64,000 nt of DNA from Allacma fusca (taxonomy: Eukaryota > Arthropoda > Collembola > Symphypleona > Sminthuridae): the NCBI GenBank assembly GCA_947179485.1, contig OX359245.1, positions 48,471,067-48,535,066 of the forward strand. The letters run 5' to 3'. The notes beneath the pieces are model-generated. The model was not told the DNA's origin. It saw only the letters and a list, made by a program, of their open reading frames with translations, and made no database searches. The translations under genes and the position numbers were made by a program. This document shows, one piece after another, positions 35,909-47,284 of this stretch. How positions within the stretch are numbered: position 1 is the first letter of the stretch; every line of letters starts with the position of its first letter.

Positions 35909-38184
35909 AGTTTATTACAGTTGGTTAGTCAGTTATTTGACCAATTAGACGTTTATATGGCAATGAGATATTAAGGTGTAAGTAATGTTTGTAGCCCAGG
36001 TTACCATAGACATGTCTATAGGTTAGATTATTATAAGTTAATACTATTCCATCGATGTTATATTGCTTACACTTGTCTTTTACTTGTATTAATATATTTT
36101 CAATAACAGATATAAGCAGCTCGGGGTTCTGCGCGTTACAAACATATTCGAATCCTAAACTACTAAGAATAGATTCTATACTTTTGATCCAATCATACCG
36201 TGGGTGTAGCATATTTTGGTTATGAAGTTCTAACAACCTTAAGTAGCAGATTTTTGGTATTCTGTCGTTACTCATCAGCATTAGCCTAAACCAGAAACGT
36301 AATATATCTGATATTATTTGACATTTAATATGTAGTCGACCTGCTTCAGTACGGACTATATAGTTAGGTGTAGATCTTGGTAAACGTAGTACACGCTTAA
36401 AAAATTCACATTGTACGCTTTCAATATAGTTTGTGTCCAGGTACTCAACAGACCAGATCGGTGAAGCGTATAGTAATGATGCTACACATATTGACTCAAA
36501 TATTTTACATCTACCATTCCAGGAGTACATTTTCGATCTCTCGCCTATCTGTATAACGTTAGCTAAAGCTAGCCTTGATTTGTGAAACTCTATCATGCAT
36601 ACTCTCGTAGAATAATCCCGAAGAGGAGAAAGTAATGCCTAAATACGTATAAGCTTTCACAACTTCTATTTCTACATTATTTAAGTACCATCTATGAGAT
36701 TTACATAATCGACCACCTTTTCTAAATACAATTATTTTGGTTTTAGACAAGTTCATAACAAGTTCATTTTTTTGCACAGTATTCATTGATGGCATCTATT
36801 TTACATTGTATTGAAATTTTTGACTCTGCCAGTATCACTGTATCATCTGCTAGTAGCAAGCTATTGATATTATTGGTCCCCGCAAGACCTACACCTGTAC
36901 AACCTTTAGAGTACATAAACGCGTCAAATTCGCTGATATACAATGCAAAAAGAAGTGGACTAAGAATTTCACCTTGGAGGACCCCTTGTGTTACATTAAA
37001 ATATTTCGTATAGCCTTCTATAGTGCGGATTCTCATTCGTGCCTTAGTATATATAGACCTAATTACATATATTACTTTTGAACTTTCTCCTAACAAATCA
37101 AGCTTACGCCAAAGTTTATTGTTTAGAATAGTATCAAACGCTTTTTGAAAATCAATAAATAGGGCAAATAACTTGCCTTCTTTTAGTCTAATCTTGCATT
37201 GAATAATAGCCATTAATGAAAATACCTGATCAAGGCATTCTCTACCCTTACGAAAACCGGATTGGTTCTCAGGTAATATTGAATTAATCTCTACCCATAA
37301 CGTCAATCTATTACATACAAGGGATGTTAACAATTTTGCAAGGGTATTGGCTAAGGCTATGCTTCTATAATTGCTAGGTAGCTCTCGATCTCCCTTTTTA
37401 AACAACATGACTAATTCTATTTCAGACCATTCACTAGGAGTTTCTCCTGACAAAAAAGCGTTGTTGTAAATAGATCAAAGTGAATTTAATATATTATCCG
37501 ACAAGCCTTTAAGTAGCGTGTTAGGAATACAGTCAGGTCCCGGGGACTTTCCCTGACGTAACTTGCTGATTGCAGAAGATAACTCTTCTATTGAGAAGAT
37601 TTCGTCCAAACTATCAACAGTCTTTACAAATGTGTCACGGATATGAGATTCAACTGTAGGGGGCAAAACGTGGGAGTAGAAAGTTTCCCACTCGCAGAGT
37701 TTTATTGGGTTAGCATTATCACCACTATTTCTAAATGTCCTCACCGCAGTCCAAAATTTTCGAATGTTTTTACAATTAGACAGCATTTCCAGCAGGAGAT
37801 CATTACGCCTTTTTTTCTTATCTTTAATAAGTTGCTTATACACTTGTTTTGCTTGAACAAGTTCCACTCGGCTTCTTTCGGAATTAAATTTCCTAAAATA
37901 TCTATGACACTTCTTAACCTTCCATAGCCACATTCGACAATCAGTGTCAAACCAGGTTATATTTCTTGTGTAGGAAGCACATATAGGAACTTCCTTTGCA
38001 ATTTTAAGATCTTTTGCAGATGTCTGAATTAATTCCACAAGTAGTTCGTGACTGTTAATACATTGAATGTTCCTTAAGTTATCGATAAATATTTTATAAT
38101 TTTCACAAGTACAATCATACTTAAGTCTAGTTGCATCACTTAGCACACACTCTTTGTATAAACACAGTGACACACAGCAGTGTC
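35909..38184 (-). mobile_element. 5'-truncated LINE (non-LTR retrotransposon)
   Basis: The left junction is set by the paralogous stretch at 61500-61546, which matches up to 'ggaattttaaac' (35908). The right junction near 38184 is set by resumption of background ('gcgtacctctgagtcttt', as near 43856). Reading on the minus strand, only the part from just before the reverse transcriptase to the C-terminus remains; no endonuclease domain is seen. The 3' end lies only about 16 bases past the last stop, with no poly(A). No clear target duplication is visible. Clade is uncertain; the sequence resembles jockey/CR1-type elements. Confidence 0.85.
35925..38173 (-). pseudogene. LINE reverse transcriptase ORF, broken
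   Basis: Four minus-strand frames make up one former ORF. 38173-37475 holds the pre-RT region, ending with LRQGKSPGPDCIPNTLLKG, a typical RT entry motif. An in-frame stop separates it from 37453-36764, which holds the palm: FIDFQKAFD (Asp near residue 101 of this part), GVLQGEILSPLLFALYI, and LLLADDTVIL with the catalytic ADD near residues 202-204. A frameshift near 36770-36790 leads to 36795-36559 (LSKTKIIVFRKGG, then YTYLGITFSSSG). Another near 36590 leads to 36596-35925, the C-terminal part (LRLPRSTPNY). One stop and two frameshifts make it inactive. The catalytic residues are still readable, so decay is moderate. Confidence 0.92.
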
Positions 38185-38706
38185 TTAATATATTTGTTAC
38201 GCGTACCTCTGAGTCTTTGTAATTTTCTAAGCTAATCCGTCATTCTGTCGTAATTTGGGATTTTACTGAACTGAATTAAAAATTGTTGACAAAAATCCTG
38301 GCGTTGTCTAATTTTTTTAATCGAAAATGTTACTAATTATAGGAAAGGTAGATTATATATATATATATATATTGTTATTATATATAATTATATATATGCC
38401 AGCTAAGCTGAATATGCCCAAAATACCCGTCAACGTGCCATAATATTGGCACATTGGAAAAATGCCCTGCATTTGAGTATTTTCTACAGAGCACATTCGA
38501 CATTTTGAGCAAGTAAAACTCATGAGTACAGTCAAGCCAGAAACGGCACTATTCACAATAAAAACAATTTTAAAGGCAATTGCTTCTAAAATGTATTTCA
38601 AGAGATACTAGATGTGTATCATACAATCGTTTTATATTGAACCGACGATAGTAATTGTGTTACATTTTGTGTAAAGTTATTCAGAAGACTCGAGTTCTTT
38701 TCATTT
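38185..38706 (+). repeat. Background with an (AT)n microsatellite
   Basis: 'gcgtacctctgagtcttt' near 38200 belongs to the background segment also seen at 28005 and 43856. Positions 38354-38398 are a TA-rich microsatellite. I see no gene. Confidence 0.5.
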
Positions 38707-38714
38707 GTGTGGTT

Positions 38715-40639
38715 CAGTGCTCGGATTGGGTACCGAAACCGTGTACCCGTACCCATACCCGTACCCGAATATCGGGTACTACAAAATGCTGTACCTATAC
38801 CCGTACCCATACCCGAGTACCCGGGTAAATTATTTCAGTACCCGTACCCGTACCTGAGACTACAAAGTAGTACCTGTACCCACAATTTACCCGTACCCGT
38901 AATGTACCCAAAATCTGTACCCGTACCCGAGTACCTATTGTTTGTACCCGGGTATTACTCGGGTACTGGAAGTTTGGCCGATTTAAAATCCCCGACGACA
39001 TATGCCTGCCTAGCTGAACATTTTTAATTTATCAAATTTTTGAACTCCATTAAAAATGCCCGGGAATTTTCCATAGGCGTTAAGGGTATCCTATTTAATT
39101 TTTTTTAAATCTTGAAAATCTTAAAATTTAAGGCCTTTTATGATTTATTTTAATGATCACTGATGAAATTCAAATGCTAGTACCCCAAAATAATAACTTG
39201 CTGAATGAAATGTGTTCTCGCGAATTGGTTATTGAACAATTCTTGTATGGTGTAAGGATAAACAATTGGGACGAATTCTTTAATACTAAACTCTCCATAA
39301 CTTGCTTTTAAACTTCGATAACATGAAACAATTTTGTTTGTGACAAATCGTTTTCTCAAAACTCTTTTAACACAAGTCGTTAAGAACTGTTGACATTACC
39401 TTACAAATAGGACGCAAGGTTAGTAAAGTATAGGAGGAAAGTAGAATTTCCTGATCATGCCAGTTTTCCATCAACGATATAACATATTCATAAAACAATA
39501 TATTTGAACACTATAGAAAATGTTATACGGAAAATTTTGAGTTGCTCATAATTTTTCCAAGTCAAATATTGCAGTTTCAGGAAATAAATGTGGGAGGCAA
39601 GATTAAATATTCGATTTATATTACAGCTTTATAGAACAAACATTCGTAAACTGTCTCTCACATTTATGGACCCCGGGACGCAAATTTTGGAACAATGCAG
39701 GAGAAATAATACTCAAATGCAGCCCCATGAAAATTTTGAAAGCCGAGTTCAGATGCCTCTTATTTTAACATCAAAATTATCAACAATAATCAAAGGGACT
39801 GAAATATAAATATTGCCTGCAAGGAATGATATTTTCAATTCTAAAATTGTAAAAATATTCACTGTATATAATAAATACTCAAAGTGTCATAAATGCCCAG
39901 GATTGAAAATACTCAAATTGCCTGTACATTTGGCCTTGGCCTTGGCATTTTCAAGTGGGCAACCCTGGGCTTGTAGCATTAAGAAACGGATCTGGGTCGA
40001 AGCTAATAAATGTATATTTATTCCGAACTTATCTCGTAATACGTCTTTAAATAATTGCAATGTTACGCTCCCAATGAAGATCATTAAACTGAATCTCAAG
40101 AACCTGCCCCTTGAAATTCTTCTTTAAAGAGCTTCACTGAGTAAGTCCATAAACAGGAGATTTTACTGACTCCTGACTCTACGCTTTTTTCTTTATTAGA
40201 TCCCTCGGAAGAATTATTAGAAGCGTTAGATTGCAACTACCACGTAATCATAAATGAGACGAAGCCACTTGGCTCTGTCACTAACGCAAGTTTCTGTATA
40301 CTACGAAATAAGCAACTCCACGGTTGGTAGGTCTTATTGTTAGCCATAGTAATCCATCCCATCAGGAATCCTTGAAGTACCCAAAAATACTCGGGTACAG
40401 CACCCACGGGTACAGGCATTTTACATAGTGATACCCGTACCCATTGGGTACTACCCGATTGCCACTGAGTGAGTACCCATACCCGTACCCGTAAATGTAC
40501 CCACTTTATTGTCTAAAATCCAGAGTACCCGGGTAGTATCCGCGTACTTGCGAGTACGCCACTTCTGTACCTGGGTAGTACCCATACCAGTACCCGTACC
40601 CATTTACCCGAGTATTACCCGTACCCAGTCCGAGCACTG
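38715..40639. mobile_element. hAT element with GTACCC repeats, 8-bp target duplication
   Basis: GTGTGGTT occurs on both sides (38707-38714 and 40640-40647), a perfect 8-bp duplication. The ends CAGTGCTCGGATTGGGTAC and, inverted, CAGTGCTCGGACTGGGTAC differ at one position. Subterminal zones (about 38730-38960 and 40375-40630) are dense in GTACCC, CCCGTACC and CGGGTA variants. The ~1.4-kb middle has open frames of up to 104 codons (39813-40127) without any transposase motif I recognise. It is non-autonomous. Confidence 0.92.
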
Positions 40640-40647
40640 GTGTGGTT

Positions 40648-41298
40648 CTTCAATGATAAATGTGTCCTCAAAAAATTCTTCCGGTTAGAACATTAATTTG
40701 TATAACTTTCATCATCTGCTGCCGTTGTTTTTCCTTCGGGTAAATTGATATCGGCGTAAGTGAAATCAACTTTTTCTGACAAGTGCTTTGAGGTTAGCAT
40801 TGTTTATTGGATTCCAAAATGTGTTTTATTTGATTGCTTATTTAAAAATATTTCTATAACAATTTAAATGTTGAAATGCTTAACCGCAAGCCAAGGAGCA
40901 ACAATGGTTATGCGTTTTAAAAACTACAAATACTACAATTGTCTACTGACCAGATTTGTTTACCTGAACATTTTCGACAAAAAATCTGGCGTTGCCTAAT
41001 TTGTTTTACATAAATATGTTACTATATATTATCAAAGGAATTTTAATGAACGCCTTTTACAAATATATACATATATACACAGGACATATATACATATAAC
41101 TTTCAAAGATAAATTTCAAGCGGAGGAGGTTACACACGCATTAATATCTCTGGCTCCAATAAGTAATTAGATTTTATTCAAACAAATCAGATCATTAAAC
41201 ATTAAGGTTGCAATATACAGGACTACCGTAATCAGTTCCTCCTCCCCTAACCACACATGGGGGTGAATATAATTTTTTTTATTGAAGGTCTAGCATTC
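40648..41298 (+). repeat. Non-coding background
   Basis: AT-rich sequence with weak similarity to the 43930-43990 and 45340-45420 stretches ('cctcccctaaccacacatggg' near 41242 resembles 'cccctctaacctacatgaggg' near 45408). A short TATATACA run lies near 41070-41100. No gene or RNA is evident. Confidence 0.45.
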
Positions 41299-41306
41299 AT
41301 AAACAC

Positions 41307-41990
41307 CAGAGCTATGCAGTACTTTCAAATACAGAATTTTAAAATACGTATTTTCAGACCACATAGTATTTTGTATTTCAAAGTTGGTAAGCAGTAAGCA
41401 AGTATTTTGTACTTAGTATTTTGAGAGCCAGGAAGTAAAAAAGAATTTGGTATTTACTTACTCTCAATGAAATATGAAATGTAATTCAAATAAAGTATTT
41501 TGCTCAAAATACTTTTCGCTGGTATGATTTCTGATTTTGACACTGTATGTAGCTTATACAATGTGCAATGTCTGTGAAAATTCCATTTTACACATTGGAA
41601 TAACATACGTTGGAATGAATCCCTTGGCTACATCAAACAGTTTCAGATTCTCGATACTGTATATCATCGTTGAAGAGGCGAAATGGTCTACGTGGACATG
41701 GTTTTTACATTTTACAGCACAGACCATTTTGCCTCTTCAACAACAATATTTAAGATACGCCGAAGACGAACATCTACTTGATATAATTTTCAGTTACTAG
41801 CCTCTTTTTATAATAATTATTCCGAAAATACATTTATTTACTAATAAATAAAATTTTCATATTAATCTGTATTTTTATTTTTATTTTAGCAATGTAACCT
41901 GAGGTATTTTACTTTGTATTTTCCAAATTTTAATTCAGGTATTTTATTTTGTATTTTGGCATCGAAGACCAAGTATTTTGCATAGCTCTG
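41307..41990. mobile_element. hAT-type MITE with AAAATAC repeats and a nested insertion
   Basis: The ends CAGAGCTATGCA are perfectly inverted over 12 bp. Flanks are ATAAACAC (41299-41306) and ATAAATAC (41991-41998), an 8-bp duplication with one mismatch. The epsilon copy near 25285 has the site once (ttataaatg). AAAATAC/GTATTTT motifs recur in both halves, and the right end itself reads CAAAATAC just inside the terminal repeat. The middle carries a separate 83-bp MITE (41664-41746). Confidence 0.8.
41664..41746. mobile_element. 83-bp stem-loop MITE with TA duplication, nested in the hAT element
   Basis: TCATCGTTGAAGAGGCGAAA at the left pairs with TTTTGCCTCTTCAACAACAA at the right, with three mismatches. 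The repeat extends inward through a TGGTCT/AGACCA pair. TA borders both sides (41662-41663 and 41747-41748). The ends match those of the larger element at 47285-47677, so this is a short member of the same family. TA target sites suggest the Tc1/mariner superfamily. It encodes nothing. Confidence 0.8.
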
Positions 41991-41998
41991 ATAAATAC

Positions 41999-42384
41999 TT
42001 ACGAAAAGCTATGTCTGCAGCAAATTTAATGGGATTCATTTGTGTTTAATTTCATTTCCCTACGTTATCACAATAACGTTTTCGTTTAATTCCCTTCAGC
42101 AGTAAAGTACCTTTGAAAATCAATTTTTAAATTCTGCCAAATAAACGCATTAGAGTTTAAAGTTACTCCAAATGTGAGCATTATTTACTATTATTTGTGC
42201 ACACAAAGCTGGACGAATACTACCTGCTAGTAAATCTTTAGTCACTATCTGAAAATGCTGTCAGAGGCGTCGAATCCAAGCAAAACATTTGTTAACATTT
42301 GAGTGTCAATCAATTAGGGAATTCACTGGGGTAATAACGCGATCAATGCTTGCAAATAATTTTTATTCATATTACTGTTCAAAC
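41999..42384 (+). repeat. Background, epsilon end and zeta block
   Basis: Resumes epsilon ('aaaagctatgtctgcagca' near 42005) and then zeta 42080-42380 ('aataaacgcattagagttt' near 42140, 'caatgcttgcaaataattttt' near 42343), collinear with 25300-26560. Confidence 0.6.
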
Positions 42385-42386
42385 TA

Positions 42387-43264
42387 CAGTGAATTTCCTA
42401 TATAGTGGTTTCCTCTTAGATGGCATTCCCTCTTTAGTGGCATCAAAAAACCCTCCCTAGAGGTTTGCAATGTTAAAGGTATACAGTATAGTGGCACCCG
42501 CTATAATGGTATTCCCTCTATAATGGCACTATTAGGTGTTACGGTGGCTCAGACAATGCAAAATTATAATGGCAGTTGGCATAAAATTAGCTATATAGAT
42601 AATGGCTACAAAAGTATAACATGATGTTATAAAACGTGCGGGCGGTTAATAATGCTTATGTCGGTTGGTTCAATTTTAATTTCAAATGTTAATACAGTTT
42701 GATTATTATTGTGGTTTACTGACGTCTTGGTATGATTAGCTGGATTTACGGCATATGATCCGTGACTTAAGTTAAAACGCACAGTTATAACACAAATCAT
42801 TGCCATTTTTGCCTTGGCTCACTTCTAATAAGTTTCAATTCGTGCTGTTTTTTTTAAATAAATTGAATTATTATATTGAAGATTTCAAATGACCTTACAC
42901 AGACAGTCAAGAAAACCCTCATTGTGAAAAAGAGTACTCAGTGGAAGTAATTCCCATTGCCATAATTCCAGGATTTTGGTTTCTGGAATGGTGACATTGC
43001 AGTCGAAAAGTTTGTTACGACTAATATTATTAATAGTATGAGGAAACCTAAAGTTACTGAACATCTTAAACTCAATGAAGCTTAGCATACCTCATAATTT
43101 TGAGTATTCTGTAAAAATAAATAAATTTATAAATGCAGTTAGTTACAGTTATTGTTTAAAACATTAATAGTATATAGTTAACCATTAGTAACATATAGTG
43201 GCATCCCTATATAGTGGCAGGAATTTGTCACTCCCTTGGAAACCATTATATAGGAAATTCACTG
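42387..43264. mobile_element. pogo/Tc1-like non-autonomous element, 878 bp
   Basis: The ends CAGTGAATTTCCTATATA and their inverted copy match over ~27 bp with one mismatch. TA duplicates flank it (42385-42386 and 43265-43266). The zeta copy near 26560-26570 (caattattagtagctc) is an empty site with one TA. Both subterminal zones repeat 'ctatatagtggcat' and 'ctataatggcac'-like motifs. CAGT ends with TA sites fit the pogo/Tigger branch of Tc1/mariner. The interior has a 67-codon minus frame (42885-43088) that I cannot tie to a transposase. Confidence 0.85.
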
Positions 43265-43266
43265 TA

Positions 43267-44286
43267 TTAGTTGTTCAAAAATTTGAAAGTTATCAACCAC
43301 GTTATTTTAAAAAGTAAGGAGCATATTTTTTGTACTACCCCAAACCTTGTTCTATTGTATTTATAATTAAAAACATCTTTATCCCCAAATATTATGTACT
43401 TCTTGCTGGTTCAATTTAAATTTAACTAACAGATCACGCGCCCGCGGATAACTCCCATTTTCAGGAAGACTTAGCCCAGCTACATAAATTATTGTAATCG
43501 ACGTGAAAGCCAAAAATGTTAAAGAAATTAAAGGATTTTCATTTAATTTTTTATTCCCGGATTTGTTTCTTTTATTTTAATTTTATTATTTTAAAATATA
43601 TTCTAGTAGCCCAAATTTGAAATAATAAACCGATATTTTTGAATTAAAATTGCGAAATTATATTGTGGGGTGAATTTATTTTTCTCACCTTTATTTCAAC
43701 AAATGCGAACTATTCATTTTATTTTTTAACTACGTCTTAAATATATAATGGTAATTTTGTCCAATCAAAAAACGCTTATTTGAGAGTGTTATGATAATCG
43801 ACATATGAGAGATTTAAGCGGAAGTCAAATGATCCTTGCTTAAATATTGCTTTAGGCGTACCTCTGAGTCTTTGGACATTTCCTGAAAACAAATTTAATC
43901 CGTCAGTCTGTCGTAATTTGCAAATTTTAATAAATTTTAATTGAATTCTCAAATTTAATGTTTCCGATAAATATTCAGCGTAATAATTTTGTATCCGAAA
44001 TTTTCCAATTATCTCAAATCAATATCATTTCCCCAATCTGCATCGTGTTTGCATCAATGTTTTTATCGCAAATATTTTAAACAGTATTCTCACAAAGTAT
44101 TGTGTCAATTCAATTTATTTTATTTTAAAATTTCCAGGGGAAAATGTTGGATTTTAAAGTTGTTTAAAAATTTAAAAGATTAATATTTGAAGCTAATGGT
44201 GGGATTCAATTGTAAAACATAAATAATACATCGATCACATTTTTGACACCAACTAATTGTAACAGAAATTCATGGGTATACACTAT
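43267..44286 (+). repeat. Background, delta block and following segment
   Basis: Collinear with 26570-28530: 'taaaaagtaagg' near 43311, 'ttctagtagcccaaatttg' near 43601, 'aaaacgcttatttgagagtg' near 43769, 'gcgtacctctgagtctttgg' near 43856, and 'acaccaactaattgtaac' near 44246. No gene. Confidence 0.6.
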
Positions 44287-45179
44287 TAGTACTCGGAACA
44301 GTTCAGTTCGATTCAAAATTTGCAGTTCAGTTCAGTTTGAGCAGTGAACTGAAACGAAAATTCGGTTTCGGTTCAGTTCAAGCAAAAACAGTTCAGTTCA
44401 GTTCAGTTTTACCTGATGAACTGAACTGAATCGGTGAATCAAACAATTCAGTCGCAGTGTTTGGTAATCAATAATAATTGCGGGTGTACACACATAAAGA
44501 TCCGAATTTAGTCATCCGAGTCAATCCCAGAAAAATTGATTTTTTCCCTCTTAACCTGTTCCTAATCGCATTCACCACAGCAAACAGTGCACTGGAGAAT
44601 GCACAAATAATATGCTCTTGATGATGGTAATGTACACTGGAATTGCCCTATGTTTCAGAATCAACGTTTAGTAATCCGTAATAGATTGCTTCCTTTTAGC
44701 ATGACATCTTTGGGCGAATTCAGTATCTGCATTTTCCTTAGGATTCGTTTAAATTTTAATTTTTTTAGCTCCGTAATCAAACCAGAATTTTAAGTACTTG
44801 TTGAAGTTTTAAAGAAAATAGTTAGTGCGAACTTCTGTAGCCCCATGTTTGGTCCGGCAACAGCAATGTCCCATATAATTATTAAAAGAACATTTTTGAA
44901 ATCATAAAGTAATTAAAAAACTGTTGATTATTTGTTAATTAACTACACAAAATGACAAATAAGAATGTACGTTGGTAGCGACATTTCCAGCAAGGAGCCC
45001 GTTTGCAAACTGTTTGAACTGCAGTTTGCATTATACGGTTCAGTTCGATTCTAATACTGAATCGAACTGTTCAGTTCAGTTCAACAGCTGAACTGAACTG
45101 TGTTTATAATGAATCAAACTGAACTGAACTGAACCGAATCGGAATTTTTCGGTTTTGAACTGAACTGGTCCGAGTACTA
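44287..45179. mobile_element. hAT MITE with AGTTC repeats, 8-bp target duplication
   Basis: TACACTAT flanks it at 44279-44286 and 45180-45187. The paralogous stretch near 28525 (tacacaatatt) has it once. The ends TAGTACTCGGAACAGTTCAG and, inverted, TAGTACTCGGACCAGTTCAG differ at one position. Subterminal zones (44300-44460 and 45030-45170) are runs of TTCAG and GAACTGAACT, the bases immediately inside the terminal repeat. The middle (44460-45030) is AT-rich without coding signal. Confidence 0.93.
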
Positions 45180-45187
45180 TACACTAT

Positions 45188-46774
45188 TAAATGCTTCTAT
45201 AGTCTGCATTATGTCTTTGAAAATGTTTTCAGTTGGAATTTCCCTTGACATTTTTAAGGTACCAGTTTTCCAAAATTTAATTCACTATCCGGATGATTAT
45301 CACGCAATGCTATTGATGTTGGATTAAATATCAAATGAATTTTATCGCACTGTTTTTAAAAAAACCTAAAATCAAAGCATGCGCGGATCGAATATAATAA
45401 ATTTACCCCCCTCTAACCTACATGAGGGTGTGAATCATAAAGAATCTGAATCCCGTAGAAGGTATATTTCAAGATTTCCTGCAAACATCATTGCCCTGGG
45501 CCAATATTATATTATACAAGTACATTTAAAATATACAACACTAAACTTAACCATTTTTATGGAAGATCCGGCGCGTAACATTTTTAAATAGCTATATTTG
45601 TCGCAAAATGATTCTATTGTGTCTAATACTCTAATTGTAAGCCAAAAATGGCAGTCCCAGAAACTAACAACGTGAGGTAAAGTTTCATAATTGATTTAAA
45701 GATTTGTCATAAAATGTATTTTTCTTGCTTTATCGAAATATTGCCTCACATTTTTATATACTAGAACCGACATTTCTGACGTTGGAAGACTAAATCGACT
45801 TCCAACGAATTTTCTAATTTTTTAAACGAAATCCTTAAAAAACTGCCTTTCTTTACTATTTTTCTTTTCCTTTCGATTTTTTACTCGAAACATAATTCGT
45901 TCAACCTTGCTCTGAGTCATTTGCAGTCGCGTCCACAATTTTCAGCAGAGAGACCTGTGTTATTGCTTCATTGGAGGACCATACAAAAAAGCTCCACAAC
46001 CATTTCACAAAAAATTGTAATAAATAATCGAATATGACGAACGCCATAGTAAACGGTTAAATTATCGTTATGGCGTAATACCATTACAAAATTAATAATA
46101 CTAGCGACAAAAACAAACCACGATTAGTGTTAAATGATTTTTCAATTAGTTTGAAATGCAATCAAATATCGTAAGGCATTTTCGATGGCCATTCTGCCTA
46201 TATTATGAGGCATGAATAATATTCAACAGTCATAGTGCCGTGTTTATGGACAACATTTAGAAAATTTAATGGGATAATTTTAATCCGCAATTATTATAAA
46301 ACCTTTAAAATAACCAGGAATATAATTTCTAATATTTTTCTACAGCTTGCTCATTTATCCGTGACTTGTAATTATTACAAGAGCACTTACAGCTGGGTTA
46401 ATTTATTCAACCGTGCGTACATGGAACCAGGGACAGTGTAACGTTTTACTAAATTAATGCAAATGCATGGACCCTACAAAACTAACATCGTTCCTGCTCA
46501 GCAGTCATTGATGAAGCCACGTCATACTATGACGGTTATACTCGTTATAACTTACAATTAGAGAGTAGCGCTGCTCACAGATTGTTTCATTCAGAGTGTT
46601 TATCCATGCAAACTTTGATCAAACAATCTTTGGAAACACTAAAAACTTAAACCATCAGTCACATCGAAATACCGTTTAAAAAAATTTAAAGTGATGAGAA
46701 AGCTAAAACAAAATTCTTCCAACTTTTAAGGAATGGTGTTTCCGAATTGCATACAGTATCGTTATATCGTTTCC

Positions 46775-46821
<47 letters not shown>

Positions 46822-47284
46822 TATCGTGTATTTTAAAGTCAAGTATCGGTAATATCGGTATCTCTCAAAATTTTAACGATACACACATCCCTAGTTCGTA
46901 GATAAAACCGACAAACGTGAATATGACCTGCTACGTTTCTGCCCAGAGCAATCTTAAGAATGTTGGGAGTGGCGCCAAAGTCACAAACATTTGTTAAAGT
47001 TTTGTTGTCCAACAAGCAGGGGATTTCTAGGGATATTAAAGCAAACAGGGCATGCAAATAATTTTAAAAGTTGTTCAAAATTTGGAAGTAATCTTTGGAA
47101 GTTAATGTGGGAACTAACCTGTAAATCACAGATTCATTATTTTTGTAATAAAATAAAACAAGTCAGCAGATATAATTACTATAATAAAGATTTTGTGGTC
47201 TCAGTAACTGTTTCCGATTTTGTTTCTCTAGGGCTTTGTATTTAGAAAACGTGTACACCGAGGCAATCTACTGGAAGTTGTATA
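45188..47284 (+). repeat. Background: epsilon, a TA-rich fragment, then alpha
   Basis: Epsilon is at 45540-46400 ('tatggaagatccggcg' near 45559, 'aacaacgtgaggtaaagttt' near 45666). The segment 46650-46730 matches 28700-28765. Alpha starts at 46950. Between them, 46735-46893 holds a long TA run (46777-46824) and ends with ACACACATCCCTA, which resembles a hAT right end. Its left end is not clear. No gene. Confidence 0.5.
46777..46824. repeat. (TA)n microsatellite
   Basis: An almost pure TA run of about 48 bp, broken once by acata at its 3' edge. It sits inside a fragment that may be a decayed hAT element. Confidence 0.95.

Noticed and set aside
39588..40127. Two adjacent + frames (73 and 104 codons) inside the 38715-40639 hAT element
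   Set aside because: No BED finger, DDE or dimerisation motif of hAT transposases is visible and the frames start at non-ATG codons or end at random. They are probably chance frames.
46735..46893. A complete hAT element with TA-rich core
   Set aside because: Only the right end (CATCCCTA) looks hAT-like. I find no matching left end or 8-bp duplication, so it is kept only as a note in the background entry.
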